A DNA stretch of 64,000 nt from Cacconaster sp045642485 (GTDB lineage Bacteria > Bacteroidota > Bacteroidia > Bacteroidales > UBA932): the NCBI GenBank assembly GCA_045642485.1, contig JAZUIV010000059.1, positions 1-64,000 on the forward strand, read 5' to 3'. Shown here piece after piece: positions 34,157-44,200 of the stretch. Under the pieces are notes generated by a model. The model had not been told where the DNA came from and ran no database searches. It worked only from the letters and a program-made list of their open reading frames with translations. A program made the translations under genes and the position numbers. Within the stretch, counting starts at the first letter, position 1, and every line of letters starts with the position of its first letter.

Positions 34157-34164
34157 TATATTTG
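34157..34164 (+). promoter_or_regulatory. -7 promoter element for the sulfatase-like gene
   Basis: TATATTTG is only 9 nt before the ATG at 34173. With transcription starting about 7 nt after the element, the mRNA would have almost no leader. Confidence 0.6.
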
Positions 34165-34172
34165 CAAGTTAT

Positions 34173-35861
34173 ATGCGAAAATCAGGGAGTCATAATTTCG
34201 GGAAATACGGGTGGGCAGTTTCAATACTGTTCTTTCTGGCTATTCTTGCAGACATCCTGATTTTTACATTTCACAACTGGCCCTGGCTCCCCACGCGGGT
34301 TCTGCCTTTCTTCCTGCTCAAGATTTCCGCCGCGCTCTTTTTCACCGGCCTGATGTTCTTTTTCAAGGGCAGGCGATGGACGGTACCTTTTCTTTTCCTC
34401 CTTTCTGTCTGGATATGCGCCAATCAGGTCTATCTGAGGTCCAACGGCCTCTGTTTCGACGGCTATTCCTCAACTTTGATAGGCAATCTGAAGGGGTTCG
34501 GGGGCGGAATCCTCGGGCTGTTCGAGTGGTACGACCTCTGGTATCTGTGTGTGCCCGTGGTATATTGCATTCTGTTTGCCTTCCGTGGAGGCCCTTGCGG
34601 ACCTAACGTCCGTTACGGTCTTTATACAACGTTGCTTTCCATAGTTGCGGGGTGCTTCGGGATGTTTCTAATCAACAGGGATGTCCCTCAGAACGAAAGA
34701 TGTATCAATCCGTTCAGCGCCGGGATGCACAGACTGTTCCCAAATGTCAATGACTATTGCCGGGAAGTCTCTGTGTCCCACCTTTTCGTTTATGCTATAA
34801 GTGACGTGGTCCGTATATGGGCGGATAAGGGGGATGCTGTTGAAACCGACCTGCTCCCCGATGAGGAAAGGGATATTGTACGGGTCTTTCATCCTGAACG
34901 TAAGGCGGATAGACGGCAGTATAAGGACACTGTCGTAATAATTCTGGTAGAGTCGCTGGAATCCTGGGCTGTCCACGAGGACATAATGCCGAACCTCGAA
35001 AGATTCGTCCGGGGAGACAATGTGCTGTTCGCCGGGAAGGTCACTCCCCAGATTCTTGCCGGGACCTCATCGGACGGACAGTTTATCGTGAACAGCGGAC
35101 TTCTGCCGATTGACCACGGAGCGGTATGCTTCACCTATCCTCTGCAGACCTATCCGTCGATAGCGTCAAACGCGGCGGGGAAGACAGTGATGCTGGTTCC
35201 TCACGGCGAAGAAGTCTGGAATCAGAAGCAGATGTCAACAGCCGAAGGGTATCAGGGCACGGTTCGGATCGGAGAGTCCGATGAGGAAGTGTTCGGCAGT
35301 GTCCTTGAGTATGTGAAGGACGGTTATCAGGTCGTCCAGGCGCTTACCCTCTCTTCCCACGTCCCTTTCACTTATGGTTCGAAACGCTCTTCGCTGGGCA
35401 CTCCTCCCGATATGCCGCTGCTGATGTCCAACTATGTCAAGTGTATGAACTATACAGACGGAAGTATCGAGGCCATTCTTTCTCAGACGAAGGAGGGAGG
35501 TATTCTCCATAATGCAACTGTCATCATAACGGGCGACCATACAATCTTCTACAAGGACAAGAGAAAGGCGATGAGCAGATATTGCGACCTCGCGGGCCTC
35601 TCTTACAGGTTGGAGGGTTCGTATTGTCCGCTTATAATCTATTCGCCTCATATCAAGGAAAATGTCAGGGTAGAGGAAGAGTGCTTTCAGATGGATATAT
35701 ATCCCACCGTTATGTCTCTTCTCGGCAATCCTGACCCTGTGTGGGACGGTTTCGGAATCGACCTGTCGAAGGGGGGAATCGCCCGCGAAATCTCTGTTGA
35801 CAGGGCTTTTCGTCTCAGTAACAGGGCGATAAGAAATGATTTGTTCAAAGATTTGAGGTGA
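34173..35861 (+). CDS. LtaS-like membrane sulfatase / phosphoglycerol transferase family protein
   Basis: A 562-residue protein with five membrane helices in the first ~190 residues and an extracytoplasmic alkaline-phosphatase-fold domain. The spacing matches lipoteichoic-acid-synthase-type enzymes: VESLESW with metal ligand Glu260, AGTSSDGQF with nucleophile Thr298, and ITGDHT with Asp455-His456. Gram-negative relatives add phosphoglycerol or phosphoethanolamine to surface glycans. Lipoteichoic acid is not expected in this organism. I chose the ATG at 34173, which gives a typical N terminus. A frame start at 34104 would lie inside the kinase gene. A diacylglycerol-kinase-like gene follows after 4 nt, which suggests phospholipid-linked work. 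Confidence 0.82.
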   Translation: MRKSGSHNFGKYGWAVSILFFLAILADILIFTFHNWPWLPTRVLPFFLLKISAALFFTGLMFFFKGRRWTVPFLFLLSVWICANQVYLRSNGLCFDGYSSTLIGNLKGFGGGILGLFEWYDLWYLCVPVVYCILFAFRGGPCGPNVRYGLYTTLLSIVAGCFGMFLINRDVPQNERCINPFSAGMHRLFPNVNDYCREVSVSHLFVYAISDVVRIWADKGDAVETDLLPDEERDIVRVFHPERKADRRQYKDTVVIILVESLESWAVHEDIMPNLERFVRGDNVLFAGKVTPQILAGTSSDGQFIVNSGLLPIDHGAVCFTYPLQTYPSIASNAAGKTVMLVPHGEEVWNQKQMSTAEGYQGTVRIGESDEEVFGSVLEYVKDGYQVVQALTLSSHVPFTYGSKRSSLGTPPDMPLLMSNYVKCMNYTDGSIEAILSQTKEGGILHNATVIITGDHTIFYKDKRKAMSRYCDLAGLSYRLEGSYCPLIIYSPHIKENVRVEEECFQMDIYPTVMSLLGNPDPVWDGFGIDLSKGGIAREISVDRAFRLSNRAIRNDLFKDLR

Positions 35862-35865
35862 CGGT

Positions 35866-36738
35866 ATGACAAGTGTCCTGTTCATAGTTAACCCCATCGC
35901 GGGCAAAGGCATCGGAAAAGCCAATCTGAACGCGGCCTTTTCGAAATGCCGGTTCGACTGGTCTGCGGTTTATACCGAATACCCCGGTCACGCCCACGAA
36001 CTTGCGGGTAAAAGTTCCGCTGACATAGTGGTGGCCGTCGGTGGGGATGGCACCGTGAATGAGGTGGCAAGTGCTCTTGTGGGGACAGGCAAGACACTTG
36101 GCATTGTGCCCCGGGGAAGCGGAAACGGGCTGGCTCTCCATCTTGGATACAGCCTCATCCCCGGAAGGGCGGTCGAATCGATCAATGCCGCCTCCATCCA
36201 GACAATAGATACTGCACTGTTCAACGGCAGGCCGTTCTTCTGTACCGGCGGGGTGGGCTATGATGCTTTTGTAAGCGAGAGGTTCTCCCAGGTGGGCAAG
36301 CGCGGATTCAAGACATACGTGGAAGAGGCTCTCAAGTCCTGGAAGAACTACAAGGCGGAAACCTATACCATCGAGATGGACGACTGCACAATCAGGAGCC
36401 GCGCGATGTTCGTCACTGTCGCCAACTCCAACCAGTGGGGGAACAACGGAAGAATTGCCCCGAACGCCAGCCTTCAGGACGGGCTTCTGGATGTGGTGGT
36501 GGTCGATGAAATCGGCTTCGACATATTGAACATCATAAGCGCTCCGGCACTTGTCGCGCTGCTTTTTGCAAGGCAGATTGACAAGGTCAGCAAGTACCAC
36601 CTCTACCGCTCCAGACGGGTGAAAATCTCTGTCACGGAAGAGGGCCCCGCCCACGTGGACGGCGAGCCTGTCCCTCATCCCGGGACGGAACTGTACTACA
36701 GCGTCAGGCCGTCGTCTCTCAAAGTGATAGTACCGTAA
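35866..36738 (+). CDS. Diacylglycerol / sphingolipid kinase-like protein
   Basis: A 290-residue protein of the DagK/LCB5/YegS family. The nucleotide-binding loops VNPIAGKG (~8-15), VVAVGGDGTVNEVA (~56-69) and GIVPRGSGNGLALHLG (~80-95) are all present. The C-terminal beta-sandwich contains CTGGVGYDAFVSE and ends with HVDGEPVPHPG. It phosphorylates a lipid hydroxyl using ATP. Bacteroidales make both diacylglycerol and sphingolipids, so either could be the substrate. It follows the LtaS-like gene by 4 nt. That enzyme class releases diacylglycerol as a by-product, which the kinase could recycle. Confidence 0.88.
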   Translation: MTSVLFIVNPIAGKGIGKANLNAAFSKCRFDWSAVYTEYPGHAHELAGKSSADIVVAVGGDGTVNEVASALVGTGKTLGIVPRGSGNGLALHLGYSLIPGRAVESINAASIQTIDTALFNGRPFFCTGGVGYDAFVSERFSQVGKRGFKTYVEEALKSWKNYKAETYTIEMDDCTIRSRAMFVTVANSNQWGNNGRIAPNASLQDGLLDVVVVDEIGFDILNIISAPALVALLFARQIDKVSKYHLYRSRRVKISVTEEGPAHVDGEPVPHPGTELYYSVRPSSLKVIVP

Positions 36739-36755
36739 ATATCAATAACCTTATT

Positions 36756-38777
36756 ATGAAAACCCTGTTCAAGGAACTGATTATCTGTTCTATGCTAACA
36801 TTCACCCTGCTCTCCTGCAGTCAGCGGGAGAAAGTTCCGGCTATCGATGCCGACAATTTCGACCTTTCCGTCGCCCCCGGCGAAGATTTCTACCAGTATA
36901 CAACCGGCGGGTGGCAGAAAAACCATCCCCTCAAGCCGGAATATTCCCGCTACGGTGCATTCGACGTCCTTGCGGAGAACAATGAGATTAGGTTGAACGA
37001 CCTCTTCAACGGTCTGACCAAACTCAAGACTGAGCAGGGAACCGTGGAGCAGAAAATTGCGGACCTCTACCTTATGGGTCTGGATTCCACCCGCCTCAAT
37101 GCTGAAGGCTTCGCTCCCGTGAAAACATACGTTCAGCAACTTGAGCAGCTGGCCAGCGCCAAGGATTTCGCATATGCCAGCGCCCGGTGCGCGGAGGCGC
37201 AGGTCGATGGCCTCTACGGAGTTTATGTCTCTTCCGATATGAAGGACAGTGACAACCAGATTCTCTATCTGGGTGAAAGCGGTCTCGCTATGGGTAACCG
37301 TGACTATTATCTGCTTGAGCAGCACGAGGCTCTGAGGAAAGGCTACAGGGAGTTTCTCGTAAAAATCTTCACCCTTGCGGGATATGAGGATGCCGATGCA
37401 AGGGCCGCAGATGCATATGAAGTGGAGATGGCCATTGCAGTCCCCTTCTGGTCGATGGTCCAGCAGCGTGACATCGAAGCCCAGTACAATCCTTTCACTA
37501 CCGCGCAAGTTGTTGCTGCTTACCCCAATCTGCACCTTGACGTCTTCTTCGGGGCTCTCTCCATCCCCTCGCAGGACAAAATCATAGTTGAGCAGCCTTC
37601 ATATTTCGAGGCTCTGAACAGGATTGTCGGGGAGACGGACCCTGTCAAACTGAGGCATTATCTTCAGGCTTCGGTAATCAGGGGAGCCTGCGGCAGCATC
37701 AGTGATGATTTCTATGCCGCCTCTTTCGATTTCTTCTCCCGTCAGATGTCGGGTGTCCAGGAGCAGAAGCCCCGCTGGAAGAGGGCAATGAGAGTCCCCA
37801 ATTATCTGCTCGGTGAGGCTGTGGGAGAGATGTATGTAAAGAAATATTTCCCCGAGGCTGACAAGGAGAGGATGCTTCAGATTGTCAAGAACATACAGGC
37901 TGCATTGGCCATACATATCGACAACCTCGAATGGATGAGCGATGCGACCAAGGCCAAAGCCCGCGAGAAACTCGAGGCCTTTACCGTGAAAATCGGCTAT
38001 CCCGACAAATGGAAAGATTATTCCACTCTCAGAATCAACAGCAAATACAGCTATTTCGAGAACATAATCAACGCTTCGAAATGGTATTTCGCCGACAATA
38101 TGTCGAAATTGGGCAAACCGGTAGACAGAAGCCTGTGGCATATGACTCCCCAGACCGTGAATGCCTACTACAACCCGACTACCAACGAAATCTGCTTCCC
38201 CGCAGGTATCCTGCAGCCCCCTTTCTACAATTCCGACGCGGATGATGCCGTCAATTACGGAGCAATCGGCGTGGTGATCAGCCACGAGATGACTCACGGC
38301 TTCGATGACCAGGGCCGGCTGTTCGACAAGGTGGGCAATATGAACAACTGGTGGACTGACGAAGACGCTTCCGCCTTCAGCGAAAGGACGGCAAAACTCG
38401 TGGATCAGTTCAATCAGGTAGAGGTTCTTCCCGGTGTATTCGCCAACGGTGCGGCAACTCTCGGCGAGAACATTGCAGACCAGGGAGGCTTGAGAATCGC
38501 CTATACTGCACTGCAGAACTCTTTCGGCGGCAAACACCCCGAACCCATTGACGGGTTTACGGCGGAGCAGCGTTTCTATCTGGCATACGCAAACGTATGG
38601 GCTCAGAACATAACTGACGAGGAGATTCAGCACAGGACTCTGGTTGATGTACATTCCATCGGAGAAAACAGGGTGAACGTTTCGGTACGCAACCTCAAGA
38701 CCTTCTTCGATGCCTTCGGTATCAAGGAGGGGGATGCGATGTGGCGTCCTGAAAGTGAACGTGTTGTTATCTGGTAA
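36756..38777 (+). CDS. M13-family zinc metallopeptidase (PepO/neprilysin-like) lipoprotein
   Basis: A 673-residue lipoprotein (FTLLSC, Cys21). Zinc site: VVISHEMTHGFDDQG with His510, Glu511 and His514, and GENIADQGG with the third ligand Glu571 and Asp575. The N-terminal domain begins DNFDLSVAPGEDFYQYTTGGWQK, the standard M13 opening, and the C terminus ends in a tryptophan (ERVVIW), a common M13 ending. The length matches the family. It cleaves short peptides in the periplasm or at the surface. It starts 17 nt after the kinase gene, probably in the same operon. Confidence 0.93.
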   Translation: MKTLFKELIICSMLTFTLLSCSQREKVPAIDADNFDLSVAPGEDFYQYTTGGWQKNHPLKPEYSRYGAFDVLAENNEIRLNDLFNGLTKLKTEQGTVEQKIADLYLMGLDSTRLNAEGFAPVKTYVQQLEQLASAKDFAYASARCAEAQVDGLYGVYVSSDMKDSDNQILYLGESGLAMGNRDYYLLEQHEALRKGYREFLVKIFTLAGYEDADARAADAYEVEMAIAVPFWSMVQQRDIEAQYNPFTTAQVVAAYPNLHLDVFFGALSIPSQDKIIVEQPSYFEALNRIVGETDPVKLRHYLQASVIRGACGSISDDFYAASFDFFSRQMSGVQEQKPRWKRAMRVPNYLLGEAVGEMYVKKYFPEADKERMLQIVKNIQAALAIHIDNLEWMSDATKAKAREKLEAFTVKIGYPDKWKDYSTLRINSKYSYFENIINASKWYFADNMSKLGKPVDRSLWHMTPQTVNAYYNPTTNEICFPAGILQPPFYNSDADDAVNYGAIGVVISHEMTHGFDDQGRLFDKVGNMNNWWTDEDASAFSERTAKLVDQFNQVEVLPGVFANGAATLGENIADQGGLRIAYTALQNSFGGKHPEPIDGFTAEQRFYLAYANVWAQNITDEEIQHRTLVDVHSIGENRVNVSVRNLKTFFDAFGIKEGDAMWRPESERVVIW

Positions 38778-38801
38778 GTATAAAATTATTATTCGGTCAA
38801 T

Positions 38802-41105
38802 ATGAAAAAACTGATTCTCTATGCGGTACTGCCCGCCCTTCTGCTGGCTTCCGCCTGCGCTCCCGAGAAGACACCGAAGGAGAAGTATCTGGAATTCCTC
38901 TACTCCACTATGCCGCTTCCGGACAGCCTCGTCTATCCGCAGAGCTGGTGGGAGGCCAACGTTGACAAAACCATTGAGGTCAGGCAGAAGATGAACTGGG
39001 GAGTCCCCGAGAGGGAATTCGTCCATTTCGTACTTCCTCTGCGTGTCAACAATGAGGGACTTGACGATTTCCGCACGGTCTATGCCGATTCCCTCTGCGC
39101 GAGAGTCAGCGGTATGACAATGGAAGAAGCTGTTCTCGAAATCAACCACTGGTGCCACGAGAGGGTGACCTACCAGCCTTCGGACGGACGCACCTCCGCG
39201 CCTATGTCAACAATCCGTTACGGATTCGGACGCTGCGGTGAAGAGTCTGTCGTTACCGTGGCCGCCCTGAGGGCTGCCGGAATTCCCGCCCGTCAGGTCT
39301 ATACCCCGAGATGGGCGCATACCGACGACAACCACGCCTGGGTCGAGGCCTGGGTTGACGGCAAATGGCATTTCCTCGGAGCCTGCGAGCCTGAACCGGT
39401 TCTGGATATGGGGTGGTTCAACTCTCCCGTCTCCCGCGCGATGCTTCTCCATACGAACGTCTATGGAGATTATCAGGGACCTGAGGGCGTCATCCGCAAG
39501 AATGACCTCTACACTGAAATAAACCTCATAGAGAATTACGTGCCGTCGAGAGTGAACACCGTCACCATAACCGATGCCGAAGGCAAACCGGTCGAGGACG
39601 CCACGGTCGAGTTCAAGATATACAACTATGCCGAGTTCTACACCGTCGCGAGATATACCACCGGCGCTGACGGGAAGGCCTCTCTCCGCACAGGACTCGG
39701 TGACATTATGGTCTGGGCATACAAGGACGGGAAGTTCGGACTTGCCAAGGCCGGTTCCGAAAGTACTCAGGTCGCTCTTGACCATACTTTCGGAGAGAGT
39801 GTCAGTATGGATTTCCATATCGTACCTCCGGTTGACAATCCTCTGCCGTCCAATGCCACGGAGGAGCAGATTGCCGCAAATGCTCTCCGCCTGAAGCAGG
39901 AGGACTCCATCAGGGCCGCATTGCACCCGGGTGTCGTCAATCAGGAGACTCTCGACGCATTCAAGGAGTACTGCAAAGCCTCTCCGGAGCTTGCCAAGGC
40001 TGGGGAGATTGTCCTTAAAAACATCACTCCCAAGGATTTGAGAGATATCCCCTATGACGTCCTTGTGGATGCTGTCAGCGACATTTCAAATCCCGACAGA
40101 AATGTCCTCTCCCCCAGAATCGAACTGGAGAAGCAGATTCCTTTCCACAAGGAGATACGAGAAGGTCTTCAGGGAAAAGTGACCGGTTATCAGGGGGCTC
40201 TCTCCTGGGTCAAGGACAACATCAGAATCGTGGAGAACCGCAATCCTATGAAGTTGAGGATTCCTCCCGTGGCGGTATGGCGCGGAAGGGTCTGCGACAG
40301 GAATTCTCTCGGGATCTTCTACGTGGCGGTTTGCCGCTCAATCGGGGTTCCCGCCCGTATCTCCTGGCACAACGGCAACGTTCAGGTTCAGTCTGAAGGT
40401 CAGTGGCTTGACGTGAATCTTGAGGAAGAGGTGGCAAAGGCGAATCCGAGGGGATTCCTCGATCTGGACCTCTCCGATACCGGACTTGACGCCGCTTCTG
40501 CCTATTTCGGACGTTTCACCCTCAGCAAAATAGAGGAGGGTGTATGTCACCTTATGGATTACGAATATTCTGAGGACCAGCCGACCGGCAAGATTCCCTT
40601 GGAGGAGGGCTATTATATGGCGGTATCAGGCACACGCCTTTCAGACGGCAGCGTGCTGAGCCACGTCCAGACTTTCAACGTGGAGGCGGACAAGACTGTC
40701 TCCCAGAAACTTGTGGTCTGGCCAGCAGAGGGCAAGGGTGAGAAGGCCGGAAAGGGAAGTTACATAGTCGCCCGTCTCGCCGAGAACGGGGAACCCACCA
40801 CCCACGCTCTGCGCCAGATGGAGTCAGCGGCCGAAACACTCAACGCCTGGGGAGGGAAGATAGTTCTTTACGGACCTACCGAAGCCAGTCTGAATTTTTA
40901 CAAAGGCTTCATATCCAAGTTGAAGAATGTATCATATCAGGTGGATGCCGACAATTCCGTCCTGAAGGAGATTGAAGAAAAGTGCAAGGGTGACGTGAGA
41001 TATCTTCCTTTCGTAGTTTTGAACAACGCTTCCGGGAACGCGCTCTATTTCTCCCAGGGATATAACACCTCCCTCGAAATAGGTCTTTCACAGACAGTGA
41101 AATAA
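38802..41105 (+). CDS. Transglutaminase-like lipoprotein
   Basis: A 767-residue lipoprotein (LLLASAC, Cys19). The transglutaminase-like core has the nucleophile in RYGFGRCGEESVV (Cys145) and the histidine in DDNHAWVEAWV (His178). An Ig-like carboxypeptidase-regulatory segment (VTITDAEGKPVEDATVEFK, ~250) follows. A second, degenerate transglutaminase-like part lies near 490-560 (RNSLGIFYVAVCRSIGVPARISWHNGNVQV in two blocks). Such bacterial proteins are mostly peptidases or amidases rather than cross-linkers. It starts 24 nt after the M13 peptidase gene, so the two may act on the same peptides or glycopeptides at the cell surface. Confidence 0.85.
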   Translation: MKKLILYAVLPALLLASACAPEKTPKEKYLEFLYSTMPLPDSLVYPQSWWEANVDKTIEVRQKMNWGVPEREFVHFVLPLRVNNEGLDDFRTVYADSLCARVSGMTMEEAVLEINHWCHERVTYQPSDGRTSAPMSTIRYGFGRCGEESVVTVAALRAAGIPARQVYTPRWAHTDDNHAWVEAWVDGKWHFLGACEPEPVLDMGWFNSPVSRAMLLHTNVYGDYQGPEGVIRKNDLYTEINLIENYVPSRVNTVTITDAEGKPVEDATVEFKIYNYAEFYTVARYTTGADGKASLRTGLGDIMVWAYKDGKFGLAKAGSESTQVALDHTFGESVSMDFHIVPPVDNPLPSNATEEQIAANALRLKQEDSIRAALHPGVVNQETLDAFKEYCKASPELAKAGEIVLKNITPKDLRDIPYDVLVDAVSDISNPDRNVLSPRIELEKQIPFHKEIREGLQGKVTGYQGALSWVKDNIRIVENRNPMKLRIPPVAVWRGRVCDRNSLGIFYVAVCRSIGVPARISWHNGNVQVQSEGQWLDVNLEEEVAKANPRGFLDLDLSDTGLDAASAYFGRFTLSKIEEGVCHLMDYEYSEDQPTGKIPLEEGYYMAVSGTRLSDGSVLSHVQTFNVEADKTVSQKLVVWPAEGKGEKAGKGSYIVARLAENGEPTTHALRQMESAAETLNAWGGKIVLYGPTEASLNFYKGFISKLKNVSYQVDADNSVLKEIEEKCKGDVRYLPFVVLNNASGNALYFSQGYNTSLEIGLSQTVK

Positions 41106-41120
41106 TAAGGATTGTCTTCA

Positions 41121-41254
41121 GGCAGAAATTGATGTCTGTCACTTATTCGGACTTCGCTTCGCTCATCCCTCCCACATCGCTTCGCTTGTGGGCCCCTCCC
41201 GCTATCAAGCGCGGGTGCTTAGGTCCTCTTAAGTGACAGATATCAATTTCTGCC
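41121..41254. repeat. 134-bp palindromic element with near-perfect 25-bp arms
   Basis: The outer arms at 41121-41145 and 41230-41254 are inverted copies that differ at one base (starting GGCAGAAATTGAT, ending CTGTCACTTA). The 84-bp interior holds two more hairpins, CCCACA...TGTGGG and CCCGC-TATCAAG-CGCGGG, and a short repeat TTCGCTTCGCT / TCGCTTCGCTT. It fills the gap between the transglutaminase stop and the promoter of the GH106-like gene. It could be a MITE/REP-like element that also stops transcription from both sides. It has no coding potential and no clear target-site duplication. Confidence 0.8.
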
Positions 41255-41276
41255 AAGATGGTTATTTGTGAAACGT

Positions 41277-41284
41277 TAAATTTG
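41277..41284 (+). promoter_or_regulatory. -7 promoter element for the GH106-like gene
   Basis: TAAATTTG matches TAnnTTTG and lies 9 nt before the ATG at 41293. It is 23 nt after the end of the palindromic element. Confidence 0.55.
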
Positions 41285-41292
41285 AATCTGAT

Positions 41293-44200
41293 ATGAATTG
41301 CCGGCTTTCACGTGTTTTTTTGTGTCTGGGCGCCATTGCGCTGATGGCATCCTCGTCCTTCGCGCAACCGCAGGCCTACAAAGGGTGGCCCGGGCACGAT
41401 GACATCTCGAATCTGGAACAATGTTTCCGCAATCCGCCGAAAGGCTACGGCAACGTGCCTTTCTACTGGTGGACGGGTGATCCTCTGGATATGGAGCGGC
41501 TCAAGGAGCAGCTTGAGATTCTCTCCGACGCTTCGACCGACGGACTGAACGTCAGTTACAACCATACCCATTCAGATGTAGAGGTGGAACTCAACGCAGC
41601 CGGCCACGGCCCCTGCGGCAGGGTCAGCGGGGGAGAGCCCAGAGTGATGTCCCCGCAGTGGTGGAAAATCTGGAATGAGTTTTCCGCCGAATGTGCGAAA
41701 AAAGGCATAGGGCTCGGAATGGACGACTATGTCATCGCCTGGCCAAAGAACGGGGAGTTCATAGACAGCATTCTCACCCAGCCGTCTTTCCGCAACTATC
41801 AGGGACTGCTTACGAAGGACAGCACCGGTGCCATCCGCACCGAGCCCGCTCCGTGGCTGCACCCCGATTTCGGGAATCAGATAGTGGAAAAATACTTCCA
41901 ACCTTTTGTGGATCATATGGATGAAGATGCTCTGAAGGGAATGAACTACTTCTTTCAGGACGAACTTCAGTACGGCCTGCAGTTAAGGTCGTGGTGCGAG
42001 GATATGCCGGAGCAGTTCCTTGCCCGCAAGGGATATGATATAGTGCCGCATCTCTCCGCACTCTTCATAGAGGATGCCTCTCTGATAGATGAGCAAGCCG
42101 CAAAATATCGTCTGGATTATGCGGAGGTCCTCACTCAACTCGCAGAGGAGAGGTATTTCAAGCCGATATATGACTGGCACGCCTCCAAGGGGCTCATTTA
42201 CGGTTGCGACCCCGAGGGCCGCGGGCTCCGTCCGCTGCAATATCTGGATTACTTCCGGGCGACCAGTTGGTTTACGGCTCCGGGAAACGACGCACCTTCG
42301 AGGGGAAGCAGTTTCCGCCAGACAAAGGTGTCAAGCAGCATTGCACACCTGTACGGCAGGCCGAGAACCTGGCTTGAGGCGTTCCACAGTATGGGATGGG
42401 ATGCCAACGGCGCTCTTTTGAAAAGACAGCTTGACCACCACATCATCGCGGGCGGCAATCTGCTCTGTATGCACGGACTTTATTACAGCACCCACGGCGG
42501 CTGGTGGGAATGGGCGCCCCCCTGTTTCCATTTCAGGATGCCCTACTGGCCTCATATGAAACTGTGGCTCAAGTATGCCGAGAGGATGTGTTTCCTACTC
42601 AGTCAGGGGACTCACGTATGCGACATAGCCTTGCTGTACCCCACGGAGACTATGCAGGCTGTGCCGGGGAGCGATGCGGAGAGCACCTTCGCGGTGTCCG
42701 ACGAGTTGAGCACGCACGGTCTTGATTATGACTTCATTGATTATCAGTCACTTCAGAAGGCTGAAGTCAGGGATGGGAAACTCTCCGTCGCAGGTGAAAG
42801 CTACAAAGTCCTTGTACTTGCGGATACACGCGCAATGCACGGGGAGACACTTGATAAAATCCGTGAGTTCCTCAAGAACGGAGGAATCGTGGTGGCCTCA
42901 GGGTATGTGATGCCCGCCGTCAGGGAGGCAGGTGCGGTTGCTGTCAGGTCCGCTTCCGCCGTTCCCGATGCGATAAGTTCATTGATTGACGCGGATTTCC
43001 GGACGGGGCAGGGGACGGGCCGTGTCCTGCACAGGCGTATCGGAGACCGTGATGTCTATATGGTGATGGATGTGGAACACGGGGACAAAGTCTATTTCCG
43101 TTCTCTCGGTAAAGCCGAGAAATGGGATGCGATGAGCGGGAAAGTCGAACTTCTGCCTGTTTTGGATACGGATGAAGAGGGGACTTGGCTCAGGTACGAC
43201 GGCCCGTCCGACGGGTCAATGCTCGTTGTGTTCTCTCCGGGCGAGCCGGTCACTGCCGGCAATGAAAAGAAGATGAAAGTTGTCGGGACTCAGCGTGTTT
43301 CCGGTGATTGGAACGTGACCTTCATTCCCACGATGGACAACAAGTGGGGGGATTTCCGTCTGCCGGCAACGGAAGAGTATATTGGTGTCGAGGCACGGGA
43401 GATGAGATACTTCACCGATGTCAACTCCGTCGATTGGGGCAAAGTGCCGAATGACGCTTACGGCTACGGCCCTTATATGGAGAGCTGCGAAGTTGATTCT
43501 TCCGTGGATTTGGAACATTTCCTTGATTCCGGAATGGAGAAAGCCTCCTGGAGGCCGTACGTCTGGTCCTGGCAGTACGGTGTTCCGGACAGTCCCGGCA
43601 GTCAGGGATGGCACGGGCTCAAGAGCCGGGTGGATTCCCGCTTCCTTATTCTCGACAAAGGGGCACATCAGATATTCCGCACCAATGTGCTGTCCCCCCG
43701 CAAGGGAAAATACCGTATCTGCCTGGAAGGCGTTGCTCCTGCACGGATTCTGATTGACGGCAAAGCCGTTTCCGGAAAGGAAATCACTCTGAGGGAGGGC
43801 TGGCACCGTCTCGTGGTCGCATACGCAAACACGGTCAGGACCGATTATTCTCTTGTCGGAATGAGAAGTTCCTCCATTGACCGCAGGGACAGGAGTATGG
43901 TGATGCTTTATCCTGTTTCCGCCCCGCAGCCGGAAGACCGCGGGATGTATGACAGCATCGTCGCTTCGAAGTGGTACGGCACTGACTATCTGAAGTATGA
44001 CATATTTACGGACGGACGGGAGTGGTTCTATCAGTTCGAGACAGCCCCCGGCGCGGGAGTCCTGAGGTTCTCCGTCAACGGTATTGTCAGGAAAATAGCC
44101 GTCAATGGCATTGAAGTCCCTTTCATCCGTGAAGGAGAGAGCGTCGAAGTAACGCTCCCTGAGCCTGTTCCCGGGACTTCCGTTGTCAACGTGACCGGTG

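Noticed and set aside
37599..39158. A 519-codon minus-strand frame across the M13 and transglutaminase genes
   Set aside because: Antisense to two convincing genes and to the gap between them, with no recognisable protein features.
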